Positions 52,201 through 60,291 of a DNA stretch of 64,000 nucleotides are shown piece after piece (positions within the stretch are counted from its first letter, which is position 1; every line of letters begins with the position of its first letter). A program made the translations under genes and the position numbers. The DNA comes from Lachnospiraceae bacterium (lineage in GTDB: Bacteria > Bacillota > Clostridia > Lachnospirales > Lachnospiraceae): contig JAGAMY010000004.1 of NCBI GenBank assembly GCA_017624495.1, forward strand, positions 47,719 to 111,718. The letters are read 5' to 3'. A model generated the notes under the pieces. It was not told where the DNA came from. It saw nothing but the letters and a program-made list of their open reading frames with translations, and searched no databases.

Positions 52201-52221
52201 TATGATTTTCTTACATTTCAT
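49201..52221 (-). CDS. Secreted LamG/Big2 multidomain protein (glycan binding)
   Basis: A 1006-residue exported protein. The signal peptide is at 1-32. A concanavalin-like LamG domain (about 40-265) contains FTYSAWFKPTEDF. A Big2 domain (about 275-355, ATVDKNGMITGVKEGS) follows, then a second LamG domain (about 365-600, FTIETKFA). Next come an atrophied Ig domain (about 612-690), a FIVAR-like helical segment, and two or three further Big2 domains, ending in a basic Big2 domain. No GH catalytic pattern was found, so it probably binds or presents glycan alongside the two flanking GH43-type enzymes. It lies 14-16 bases from each neighbour. Confidence 0.8.
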   Translation of the reverse strand: MKCKKIISGLLSLSMLATSVFAGDMTTTVKAAELPEAVASYSFNDETLDSNETVPSGNEMIANHTATPYIAGLAGEYTGKISYETGRTGEATDKSIQMNGYGLKLPDSNVGSDFTYSAWFKPTEDFKGFQTVTQFGVAENDNATWLSLARAYTANGATIAGNDFILWGGSFGLDGSNEVHFTMDKNEWSMITITGKGTEISVYKNGEYVGKTTVNAEPLNGDNRSICVGVNNFAGDLIFPGYVDDIYVYDSVLTDAQIRYLYDGKGAEEIFAEAGFTATSSVTMYPGEQRSITVSLPSLVNKADTTITYAPADEKIATVDKNGMITGVKEGSTEVTTTIVLGNTTKTQKTTVNVEAGEGINSELAAEYDLTKIVDGQIKDMSGRGNHATVQGASGITFGTDEEGNNYMQMASNSSYLELPASIMDSLVNKEEFTIETKFAKSSACGENAWLFCLGSNVKDSGTNYMFLSPNFGNLTLRAGIKNDSTEKLFGTSIQPEVDEWYTVNMVFDEGVLKLYWDGVLITGDSGASYIDTGYSIMDDVVTPGTANDILGFIGKSCWKPDKNYQGKIASFKVYNKALSDEEVQSAFAESFAKELDTITDADILGINKDFNNVKYSLNLPTSINEIPLTWESDNEEVLSSKTGAVVNGSEDVTVVLTATLTSGTLKATKEYTVVVKALDTSELEEVIEKAEAACEEEYVIQESTADVKYEIEQARVLLESGVDSQTKVDKAVRKVKNALYNLEYVETYANPFTFIDESKLLTSTEVAVGGTVTVFSVPAEIRDFVTVSYSSSDAAIATVDENGVITGKADGYVRIIATVTAKADGYAVEYQTQIKVGEGAKIENKPVTTPTPIVEKKVITVEATVADTTIVKGQSTQVSVSAPTDAIVTYRAKGAVAVTSTGKVIGKKGGIGTVIVKVNVSGKTVTRRVTVNVGDISGKGTVKVKKSIKLTVKGISGKVKWSVDKKKLATINSKGVLKAKKKGKVVVTAKVGNYTMKKTITIKKK

Positions 52222-52237
52222 TTTCTTTTCCTCCCTC

Positions 52238-54712
52238 TTATACTTCCTTAATCTTCATCGGCTTCTTAAATCCAACTTTTTTCTTTAATAATTTCTTTAC
52301 ATTATCATAATTATCACTAGAAACCTTAAATGTAGCTTTCTTATGAATACCTTTGAATGCATTTTTGCCAATACTCTTTATATTGTCACCAATTGTAATT
52401 GTTTTTAATTTTTTACAGTTATAGAATGCTTTGTCAGCAATCTTGTCGACCGCAAAGGAATATCCATCTATTTCTACTTCTGTTGGAATTACAAGTGTCT
52501 TTGCTTTCTTCTTTGTCGTACCGGTTACAGTTACCGTACCATTGATACCATCGGTATTGTATTCATCCACTTTGGTAATTTTATAATTGATATTTCCAAT
52601 TGTATGTACAGAATCTATTACAGGCATATCCGGTTCTGCTTCACCTAAATCCACTTCAATTTCTGTAGAAACGGTAGTAGATGGCTGAATTGTTGTTGAA
52701 CCTTCTGATGCCTTTGGTGTATTATAAACTGTAATCGGAACTATCTGGGTTTTCACAATTCCTTTTTCATCATAAGACACTTTCAAGCTCTTTGTTCCCG
52801 GTGTACTCATATCAATCGTATCTGCATTTGTAGAATATCCCGATGTCTTTGCCTTATATACTCCATTATCATATCCTGCTTTTATACGAATATCGTCTAA
52901 ATTAATCTTATCACCCACTTCATATGCTCGTGTCGTCTTCTGTACACTAATAGAAGTTAAGTTTTCTTCTGCTCCTACATGGAATACTACTTCATCACTA
53001 TTAAAATCTTTACTCAAAACAAGTCCATCATTTTCTAATGCCATATAGTATCCCGGATATGCCACACTTTCAAATGTGACACCTACACCTTCATATCCTT
53101 TTAATGTACGGAATGTCATTTCTTTACTATAAAGCGTCGTTCCATCCGGCTCGGACTTTGCATTTCCATTGTGATCACGAGATAATACAACTTGTGTGAC
53201 CTCATTATCTTCTCCACCTGATACAACTGCTCTTAAAAACATACCCGGTTTATTATAAGATTCAATGCTTACATAGTTTTCATTGGTTTTCTCATGCTTA
53301 GCCGGTTCAATTTCCCAAAGCGCATCCGCTTTTTCGGCTTCATCATTTGCAGTTATTTTTACATTAACTGCCGGATATAATGTTTCGTCAACATCTCCAT
53401 CTACTTTAAATTCATCTTCTAACACCTGATTTGAAAAAGCTTCATGCGCAAGCGTTTCCATAGTATCTGCTAAAATCTGACTTACTGTACCACTAATACC
53501 TGTTGAAGTTTCCTGAATATAGTCAATAGAGCCATCCTCATTAAATTCAAATTCTTCTATACAAATGGTACGACGATAGCCATTTCCAGCTGGAAGTGAC
53601 CCATTGTGATATACAAAATAGGTTTTTCCTTTAAAATCCAGAATCGCTGGATGATTTGTATTTGATGTAGCTGTCGGCTCCATCAAATGTCCATAGCCTT
53701 CTATTCCACCACCATAGGTCCATACACTTTCATTTCCCAATTTTTCATAAGGACAAGTAGCATACCCCATTTCTTCACGCCAATGTGTAGCAAAGAACAA
53801 ATAGTAATCGCCGAAATATTCACCACTCTCATTCTGACGACGATATACCCATGGTGCTTCCGTAAAATCCACACCACCAACTATTTCTAAATCCTGAAAT
53901 CCTTGATACCAAATATCCTCATCTACACCCTGTGTAATTTCTCCATCCCCATTTTGATCTTTTACAGAAAGCAGATCTTCCTCTAATTCACACATGTATA
54001 CATTCACATTCCCCCATACTAAGTATGGATGTTCTACGCCGTCTTCATCTACATGCAACCAAAAAGTCGGATCAATATCTTCCCACGTAAATCCCGTCTT
54101 CGATGTTGATCTGCACTGATATTGACTATATAACTCTTTTGCTGTTGTAGTATCTTCTGTTCCCGGAATCCTCACTTCACAAGAAATGGTATCCGTTACT
54201 GTGTGTCTAAAATAAGATTCCTTTGCTGGTATAAATGGACCAGTAGGATTTTCCGCTACTGCAACACCTAATTCTTTTCCTCCGGCTTTGCTCTCTGCAC
54301 AAAATAGCATATAGTATCTATCACGATATTTAATTACTTGTGCTGCCCATGCACTATCATTTGTAGCCCATTCTACCTGTGACATTTCCATAACCGGTCC
54401 CTCATATGTCCAATTCTTTAAATCTTCTGTAGAATAGCATAAATAATTCGGCATACTATAGCCTCCTGAACCATTCTGCGCATCATGTCCAACATAGAGA
54501 TATACCGTATCACCATCTACTAAGACATTAGGATCTCCACCGTAAATAATCTCGCCATTTTCATCAAATCCGGTAAGTGGATTTCCGAGCGTACTTTTTT
54601 CAAGTACTATCTCCTTTGGTTCCGCTGCTGCGGACACTGTCGTGGGCATTGGTACGACTATTCCTGCCAACATGGAAAGCGTAAGAATGCCTGATAACAG
54701 TCTTTTTTTCAT
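52238..54712 (-). CDS. Secreted GH43 family glycosidase with CBM42-like, Big_3 and LRR_5 domains
   Basis: An 824-residue exported protein with a signal peptide at 4-28. The GH43 propeller spans about residues 35-400. GGDPNVLVDGDTVYLYVGHD carries the catalytic-base Asp; IDPTFWLHVDEDG, DFTEAPWVYRRQNESG and NHPAILDFKGKTYFVYHNG are further blade motifs. An AbfB/CBM42-like beta-trefoil (about 445-570; YVSIESYNKPGMFLRAV) suggests binding of arabinofuranose side chains. A Big_3 Ig domain and an LRR_5 tail follow. Likely an alpha-L-arabinofuranosidase or beta-xylosidase. It is first in a three-gene operon with a promoter at 54764-54791. Confidence 0.87.
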   Translation of the reverse strand: MKKRLLSGILTLSMLAGIVVPMPTTVSAAAEPKEIVLEKSTLGNPLTGFDENGEIIYGGDPNVLVDGDTVYLYVGHDAQNGSGGYSMPNYLCYSTEDLKNWTYEGPVMEMSQVEWATNDSAWAAQVIKYRDRYYMLFCAESKAGGKELGVAVAENPTGPFIPAKESYFRHTVTDTISCEVRIPGTEDTTTAKELYSQYQCRSTSKTGFTWEDIDPTFWLHVDEDGVEHPYLVWGNVNVYMCELEEDLLSVKDQNGDGEITQGVDEDIWYQGFQDLEIVGGVDFTEAPWVYRRQNESGEYFGDYYLFFATHWREEMGYATCPYEKLGNESVWTYGGGIEGYGHLMEPTATSNTNHPAILDFKGKTYFVYHNGSLPAGNGYRRTICIEEFEFNEDGSIDYIQETSTGISGTVSQILADTMETLAHEAFSNQVLEDEFKVDGDVDETLYPAVNVKITANDEAEKADALWEIEPAKHEKTNENYVSIESYNKPGMFLRAVVSGGEDNEVTQVVLSRDHNGNAKSEPDGTTLYSKEMTFRTLKGYEGVGVTFESVAYPGYYMALENDGLVLSKDFNSDEVVFHVGAEENLTSISVQKTTRAYEVGDKINLDDIRIKAGYDNGVYKAKTSGYSTNADTIDMSTPGTKSLKVSYDEKGIVKTQIVPITVYNTPKASEGSTTIQPSTTVSTEIEVDLGEAEPDMPVIDSVHTIGNINYKITKVDEYNTDGINGTVTVTGTTKKKAKTLVIPTEVEIDGYSFAVDKIADKAFYNCKKLKTITIGDNIKSIGKNAFKGIHKKATFKVSSDNYDNVKKLLKKKVGFKKPMKIKEV

Positions 54713-54763
54713 TTTGTTTGCCCCTTTCTTTTTTTGTGTAAAAACACCTGTTACTGTGAGTTT

Positions 54764-54791
54764 AGCATAACAGTTTGAAAATTTTATTCAA
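54764..54791 (-). promoter_or_regulatory. Promoter of the GH43/LamG operon
   Basis: Minus-strand TTGAAT (54786-54791), a 16-base spacer, and TATGCT (54764-54769), about 50 bases before the start codon. Confidence 0.6.
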
Positions 54792-54844
54792 TTCAAGAAT
54801 ATCCTCTTTTTGTACATTTTTTTACTTTTTTGTATTTTTTTATT

Positions 54845-54859
54845 GTGCAAACGGTTAGT
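54845..54859. promoter_or_regulatory. cre/LacI-operator-like site upstream of the GH43 operon
   Basis: GTGCAAACGGTTAGT matches the catabolite-responsive element pattern WTGNAANCGNWNNCW in all but two positions. It lies about 55 bases upstream of the -35 box, so it would act by activation or looping if used. Confidence 0.35.
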
Positions 54860-54963
54860 CAGGTTGATTTTTTTATGATTTTGTTTAATTATTATATTTC
54901 ACTAATTTTTAGTAAATTTTTTAGTCTAAAAATGTATAATTTTGCTTAAATTATGGTTGGTAC

Positions 54964-54996
54964 AAAAAAAGCAAGACACTATTCTGCCTTGCTTTT
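54964..54996 (-). terminator. Terminator after the Rpn-like fragment
   Basis: An AAAAGCAAG / CTTGCTTTT stem followed on the minus strand by seven T, 21 bases past the stop codon at 55017. Confidence 0.85.
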
Positions 54997-55016
54997 CATC
55001 TTTTCTATTTGAAATT

Positions 55017-55775
55017 TTATAATCCATATTGCTGAAACAACTGCTCTTGATAATTCATATCCGTTACAGCTTTTTCAATATCTTCATTGCGAGATTCTTT
55101 TAATAGAATACGAATAAGCTGATTTACACGCTCACTGCCTTTTTCTATTCCTTGCTGCATTCCTTTTTCCATTCCTTGCTGTAATCCCAATCGTTCACAT
55201 TCTTCGAACTTATCTTTCATTCTTTCCATAACAATTTCTTCTAACGCTTCACACATATCTTTATCCTCCTCTTCAAATACACTTTTATTTGCCTTTACTA
55301 TCAGATTCATTATTGATTTATACCTTTTATCCTGCTTATGCTTTCCATATTCATCCAAAAGCTTTTCCTTTGTCAATCCCCTTAACCATAAATTTTCTTC
55401 CTGCGATAATTCTGATGTAAGAATCAACTGTATCGGTATCTTCAAACCATTAATATAGTATATTCCATCTTCCATGCGCATAATCATGAACCCATGTCTT
55501 TTTAAATGGGACAATAACTTTCTAGGATACTTGTAACACACAAATGTTATGGTTAATTCTTCTATTTTTATCATATTAACCTTTACTGAATCTGCTTTAT
55601 AGAAACAGGCATAGCCATATACTTTATAAAAATCATCAATATTCAGATAATCTCCCGGCGGCTTGTATTCTATAATATTATGCCTGCGAAATATTCTCCC
55701 TATATTTTTAGTAATCGGCTTTTGCGTATCCTTTTTTATCACCAAAACATCTATTTCTTTTGGTTTTGTACCTAA
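55017..55775 (-). pseudogene. N-terminally broken PD-(D/E)XK (Rpn-like) nuclease gene
   Basis: The frame reads LGTKPKEIDVLVIKKD and then IIEYKPPGDYLNIDDFYKVY, which has the D...E-x-K pattern of a PD-(D/E)XK nuclease family abundant in Lachnospiraceae, followed by a helical tail with QQGMEKGMQQGIEKG repeats. No ATG precedes the conserved core; the only start is a TTG at 55745, and in-frame stops lie at 55776-55778 and 55782-55784. In another frame the DNA upstream reads EVESPDNN, which would join to LGTKPKE if one T were added. So a one-base frameshift is likely, with further decay upstream. Confidence 0.65.
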
Positions 55776-55977
55776 TTATTGTCAGGAGATTCCACTTCGA
55801 AAACCCCTGCTATATTATTGGGTATCAAGCATGAATTTTCTGATAGAACAACTTACGTTGTTTCAATGGAAATGTTTATAATATGCTATATGAATCATTG
55901 AAAAATCTTGCTTTGGCTTATTCTAACACACCGGCATACCAATGTAAAGAAAAAGATGCCACACCGTGACATCTCTT

Positions 55978-56220
55978 TTAATTATACACTCTCTGCATCG
56001 TCTGTCCCACAAACACCTGCCCATTTCTGGCATATCCCATAGTCTTGCCTTCAAAGCTGTGTTCTGCGTTCTGACGTTCTTTTTCGTCCGCTAAAAGCTG
56101 TCCGAAAGATTTTTGTTTCCCATGGTTTTCGTCTTTTCTGCGTCTGGACTTCGAATCCTGTAAAGCTGTGACTAAAACCACAGAGGTAACCTTGAAATAA
56201 CCATCATATGCGTATGCGGC
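55978..56220 (-). CDS. Small basic protein, start uncertain or frameshifted
   Basis: An 80-residue open frame reads AAYAYDGYFKVTSVVLV, then a basic SRRRKDENHGKQKSFGQLL region, and ends QVFVGQTMQRVYN. No known domain is recognised, although the wording looks like a conserved Lachnospiraceae family. The frame has no ATG: a GTG at 56181 would give 67 residues. An AAGGAGGG site (56225-56232) abuts an ATG in another frame, and one base fewer there would give a 5' end MS-AYAYDGYF. It is read as a frameshifted start or a non-ATG start. It lies directly downstream of jetC. Confidence 0.55.
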   Translation of the reverse strand, partial: AAYAYDGYFKVTSVVLVTALQDSKSRRRKDENHGKQKSFGQLLADEKERQNAEHSFEGKTMGYARNGQVFVGQTMQRVYN

Positions 56221-56238
56221 TCATCCCTCCTTAAATAC

Positions 56239-56252
56239 TGTGCCTAGGCACA
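56239..56252. promoter_or_regulatory. 14-base perfect palindrome between jetC and the small gene
   Basis: TGTGCCTAGGCACA, six bases upstream of the AAGGAGGG site. A perfect TATAAT lies about 35 bases further upstream on the minus strand. It could be an operator or an mRNA hairpin. Confidence 0.4.
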
Positions 56253-56300
56253 TATCTGTTAAAGTTTTTCGGTTACTTTGCTTCTATATTATATATCGGC

Positions 56301-59300
56301 TTAAATCTCATTTTCAGAAAGCTCTGCAAAGTCAGTTTTTTCAAATTCCTGAATGGAAATGCTTTTTTTGTTCGGGTTCGCATAGACAAAGGTCTTATCT
56401 ACATTTTCTAAATAGTTCTGGATTTTATCATTTGTGGCACTAATAATTGCCTGAAATCCCAATCCGCGTATCAACTCAATACAGCTTGCCACTTTTTCCG
56501 CATCCATCTTAGAAAAGGCTTCATCTAAAACTACTAAACGAATAGTCGGTCTTCTTTGCAGCTTCGGTGAAAGATTTATCCTATAAGCCTGGGCAAAACT
56601 TGCCAATAGAGCTACATAGAGCGGATTTTGTCCTTCTCCACCGGAATTTTTCTTAATCATTTTGCTAAGTCCAATGACTAATTTTTCTTCTCCTTCTACA
56701 ATCTGCTCCATTTCAAAGGAAAGATATGTCCGGTAATCTGCATATTTTTCCATATTTAACCGGGCTTCTTCCTGTGTCTTTGCATCTGCATTTTCCGGCG
56801 GGATAAAAATATGTATCAGCTCATTGATACGGTTTCCGTAACGATTTTCATGCTCCAAGGAAAAAAGGTTCACCTGATTTGACATAGAATCGGATAAGGT
56901 ATCCGGGTGAATTTCTAAGGATTCATCCATAAACATATCGTAGTATTCACCATCTATCCCTTTATTTCTTGTAATCTTAAACTGGTAACGGTCTTTTCCA
57001 AAGTTTAAGTTCTTGATTATACGGTTTAACTCATCCCGACGAATATATGCTTCTTTTATGGCACTGCGGATTTTATAGACAAAGTCCTCTTTAAAATGCT
57101 CAATGGCTACTTTTGCCTGTTCAGATGCCATTTTTTCATAGTCGATAAGTCTGTCACAGGAAAGCTCATCTAACAGCTTCTGATAAACATCATTATTTTC
57201 TTCACTGGCAGAAAAATCTCTTGACGGATGCTTTTGCAGATATTCACTGCGGACATCTATCAGTCGTTTTTTCGCATTTTCGCTTTCTGCTTTTGTCTTT
57301 TCTAAAGCATCCCTTGTCTGCTGCATCATTTTTTCATAGGAAATATTTTTCTTTTCTTCTATATAAAGTGCAAACTCTTCTTCCTGCTGTTTTGAACCTG
57401 TCAATGCCCTCTGCTTTTGTAAAAGAGCTTCATTCCAATCAATATTCTGCTGTTTATAAACTTCAATATTTTTTTCCCTGTCATGAATCAGAAGCTTTTG
57501 CTTGTCCATTTTAGCTTCTATATCTTTTTGTTTTTCACGGACTTCTGCTAATGCTTCTTTTAATACATCCACCGTATCTGCCCCTAAGTCTTTTAACTGC
57601 TTTTCAAGCTCCTGTTTCCGCTTGATTTTGGATTTTTCATCCGCCATATCTCTTTGCAGCTCTAAGTACTCTTCCGTTGTGCGGGAAAGATATTCAAATT
57701 CTAAAAGTCTTCGGGCATCTTCAACAACAGCATCAAATTCTTCTTTCCTTTGGGAAAGTTCTTCATACCGCTGCTGTAATTCCTGCTGCCGCTTCCGCAT
57801 ACTCTTTTCCCCGATAAATGCCCGGCGGGTATAATTATCCGGGTTCATGCGGCGAAGCTGGTAATTTTGATACAGCATACATTCTGCCGTAACACCAATT
57901 CGCTGACTGCGAAGCTCTTCAATGGAATCACATTTTACCACATTTCCTAACAGATAGTGGACAAATGCCTGCACATAGGATTCTTCTGCGGTAATTTCTT
58001 CTGCTAAAGCATTTTCTTTTACTTTATACTCTTGTCCCGTCAGCCGTTCTGTATCAACTACAGAAATACTCCAGTATTTTTTTCTGTCTAGCTTTTCATA
58101 GACTTCCATGGCGGCATGGACATATTTTGGTTCAACCAGCAGTGCAAGTTTATTATAGCCTAAATATCCTTCAATGGCATTTCGCCATTTTTCATCCCGG
58201 ATATCGATGACATCGGCTAATATGTGCACAGGTATAGTCTTGCCATACACATCGTACAAGCCTCTTTGAATCAGTCTTTTCGCATCCTCTAATTCTCTTG
58301 GATATGCTTTTTTACCAAGACGGATTTCTGCTAATTCTCTCTCTAAAATGTCCAGTTCTTTTTTTAATCCTCTGCCTTCTGAAGCAGCTTCCTGTCGCTG
58401 TTTTTCCACATCATTATGAACATCTGCAAGATTTTTGGCTAAACGAATGAGTTCTTCGCCGGTAATGCTGCCATCCTTAAATTTTTCAATATCCCAAATA
58501 ATCTGGTTGGATGCCACTTCTTCGTCTTCCCATTTTGCAAGTACATCTGACAAATGCTGCCAGCGGCTGCGGCTGCGCTCTAAACGATGCAACAGCTCCT
58601 GAATATTATCCATTTCCTTTTCTAGCTCAGTATAGCCACTGCCTAGAATCTGACGGTTAATTTCATCATACTTATGATTATATTCTTCTCTCAATCCTTC
58701 CAGCTTTTGTAAACTTTCCGTCTGGGCACAAATATCCTGTTTTTCTGCTTCCGTTTTATCTTTTAATTCATGCAATGCCTGTTCTAATTGTAAAATATCC
58801 AGCTTTTCCAAACGGTAACTTAGATTTTGTTCTTTGTTTTTTCCCTGTTTAAACTCCTCATAAATATCCCGGATTTTTTCTAATTCTTCCATTTCTGTAC
58901 GGGTGTTTTCAATTTTACGGCACATTCTGCCATAAAGGATAACACTTTCTTTCATGTCCTCCATGTGAATATCCTGCTCCATACAGATGTATTCCTTTAC
59001 AAATTCTTCTAAACGGACATTCATGCGGAAAGGTATGGCACGTTTAAATAATCGTGGAAATTTTTCCATATCCAGTCCACCTAAATAGATATCATAGAGA
59101 TTTCTGCGGAAACGTTCATTATTAGATGTATAAAAATACTCTTCTTTTTCATAGTTGTGCTGCAAATAGGATTTCAGCTCACTAATCGCCATGGTTCTGC
59201 CATCGGTACGGTATTCATTTTCAAACAGGCCTCCCTTGTGCCAGAAAAATTGACGGTTCACCTCGTTTGTGGCAGTATCCACATCAAAAACAACGCCTAC

Positions 59301-59657
59301 ACATTCACTTTCCTGTGTGGCTGTCTGCTGTAATTCTAAAACGATTGTGGTAGAAAAATTATGATTTCGCTTATAGGCTGCCTGATTATTTTCACCAATA
59401 TTAATCATTCCCCGAAGGTATTCAATCAGATTTCGGTCAGAATCATCCGCTGCCGCTTTATTAAAAAAGCTTCTTCCGTCTGTATTGGCATATAGTACAA
59501 TCTGTATGGCATCAATGACCGTGGACTTTCCACTTCCGGAATGTCCGGTAAAAAAATTGATGCTTTTATTCAGACTTAAGGTTTTTCTATCAATATAATG
59601 CCAGTTATTCAGACAGATTCTCGTTATTGCCTTGTATGCCTGATTCCCATTCTCCAT
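56301..59657 (-). CDS. jetC: JetC/MksB-like SMC ATPase of a Wadjet-type complex
   Basis: An 1118-residue SMC-like ATPase. Walker A is GHSGSGKST (38-46) after LSLNKSINFFT. Two long coiled-coil arms flank a hinge-like centre (GYLGYNKLALLVEP). The signature SGGEGQ is near 1005-1010, and Walker B RLVVLDEAFSKMD near 1041-1053; the catalytic Glu is E1046. All ATPase motifs are intact. In Wadjet/MksBEF systems this subunit extrudes plasmid DNA loops with JetA and JetB so that the JetD nuclease can cut. AAGGAG precedes the ATG. It overlaps jetB by 53 bases. No jetD follows. Confidence 0.87.
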   Translation of the reverse strand: MENGNQAYKAITRICLNNWHYIDRKTLSLNKSINFFTGHSGSGKSTVIDAIQIVLYANTDGRSFFNKAAADDSDRNLIEYLRGMINIGENNQAAYKRNHNFSTTIVLELQQTATQESECVGVVFDVDTATNEVNRQFFWHKGGLFENEYRTDGRTMAISELKSYLQHNYEKEEYFYTSNNERFRRNLYDIYLGGLDMEKFPRLFKRAIPFRMNVRLEEFVKEYICMEQDIHMEDMKESVILYGRMCRKIENTRTEMEELEKIRDIYEEFKQGKNKEQNLSYRLEKLDILQLEQALHELKDKTEAEKQDICAQTESLQKLEGLREEYNHKYDEINRQILGSGYTELEKEMDNIQELLHRLERSRSRWQHLSDVLAKWEDEEVASNQIIWDIEKFKDGSITGEELIRLAKNLADVHNDVEKQRQEAASEGRGLKKELDILERELAEIRLGKKAYPRELEDAKRLIQRGLYDVYGKTIPVHILADVIDIRDEKWRNAIEGYLGYNKLALLVEPKYVHAAMEVYEKLDRKKYWSISVVDTERLTGQEYKVKENALAEEITAEESYVQAFVHYLLGNVVKCDSIEELRSQRIGVTAECMLYQNYQLRRMNPDNYTRRAFIGEKSMRKRQQELQQRYEELSQRKEEFDAVVEDARRLLEFEYLSRTTEEYLELQRDMADEKSKIKRKQELEKQLKDLGADTVDVLKEALAEVREKQKDIEAKMDKQKLLIHDREKNIEVYKQQNIDWNEALLQKQRALTGSKQQEEEFALYIEEKKNISYEKMMQQTRDALEKTKAESENAKKRLIDVRSEYLQKHPSRDFSASEENNDVYQKLLDELSCDRLIDYEKMASEQAKVAIEHFKEDFVYKIRSAIKEAYIRRDELNRIIKNLNFGKDRYQFKITRNKGIDGEYYDMFMDESLEIHPDTLSDSMSNQVNLFSLEHENRYGNRINELIHIFIPPENADAKTQEEARLNMEKYADYRTYLSFEMEQIVEGEEKLVIGLSKMIKKNSGGEGQNPLYVALLASFAQAYRINLSPKLQRRPTIRLVVLDEAFSKMDAEKVASCIELIRGLGFQAIISATNDKIQNYLENVDKTFVYANPNKKSISIQEFEKTDFAELSENEI

Positions 59658-60285
59658 CTTCGCTTTCTCCTTCTATGTCTTCTTTTATGTCCGCCACATC
59701 TTCTGCAAAATACGCCAGTAGTTTCAATAAATCCTCCCGCATCAGCACCACATTGATACAGGGATATATGATAATTCTGGTATTTTCATTTAATTCCTCT
59801 AAAACATCCATCAGTTCTATCATCTGGTATTTTTTTAATACAGCCAGTGCCTTTCGGATTTCCGTAATGGAGGAAAGGCTTTTTAACAGCTTAAATTCTC
59901 CTGCTTTTCCGTTTAATTCTCCAAAGGTCGTTGCTATATTGACACTAGAAGATGCGGATGCCATCTGCTCATCATAAATGAGTTTTAACAAAAGCAGATA
60001 AATCGTAGCCAATTTTGGCAGCTTTTCTCCCATGGTGGTTTCACCCTGAATATAAATCGTTCCAAGCTCCATATTCTGATATATCCGTATACCGGCAATG
60101 GCAAAATATGCTTTCAAAAATTCCATATGCTTGTCACAAAAATAAAAGTCCTTATTCAGCACCATTCTACCGATTTTTTTATCGTATTTACGTTCTAGGA
60201 GATAGGTTTGTCTGTAAAGCTGCTGTATGATACTTTGCAGCTTTTCCTGCTCTTCTCCTGTTAATTGTTCATAATATTCAAACAT
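59605..60285 (-). CDS. jetB: JetB/MksE-like kite protein (DUF4194)
   Basis: A 226-residue protein with the DUF4194/kleisin-interacting winged-helix pattern: LERKYDKKIGRMVLNKDFYFC, then TIYLLLLKLIYDEQ and ALAVLKKYQMIELMD, ending with an acidic tail. In Wadjet and Mks complexes this dimeric kite subunit binds the kleisin (JetA/MksF). It lies between jetA (six bases upstream) and jetC (overlapping), the canonical order. The ribosome binding site is weak, so translational coupling is likely. Confidence 0.85.
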   Translation of the reverse strand: MFEYYEQLTGEEQEKLQSIIQQLYRQTYLLERKYDKKIGRMVLNKDFYFCDKHMEFLKAYFAIAGIRIYQNMELGTIYIQGETTMGEKLPKLATIYLLLLKLIYDEQMASASSSVNIATTFGELNGKAGEFKLLKSLSSITEIRKALAVLKKYQMIELMDVLEELNENTRIIIYPCINVVLMREDLLKLLAYFAEDVADIKEDIEGESEDGEWESGIQGNNENLSE

Positions 60286-60291
60286 GATTTA

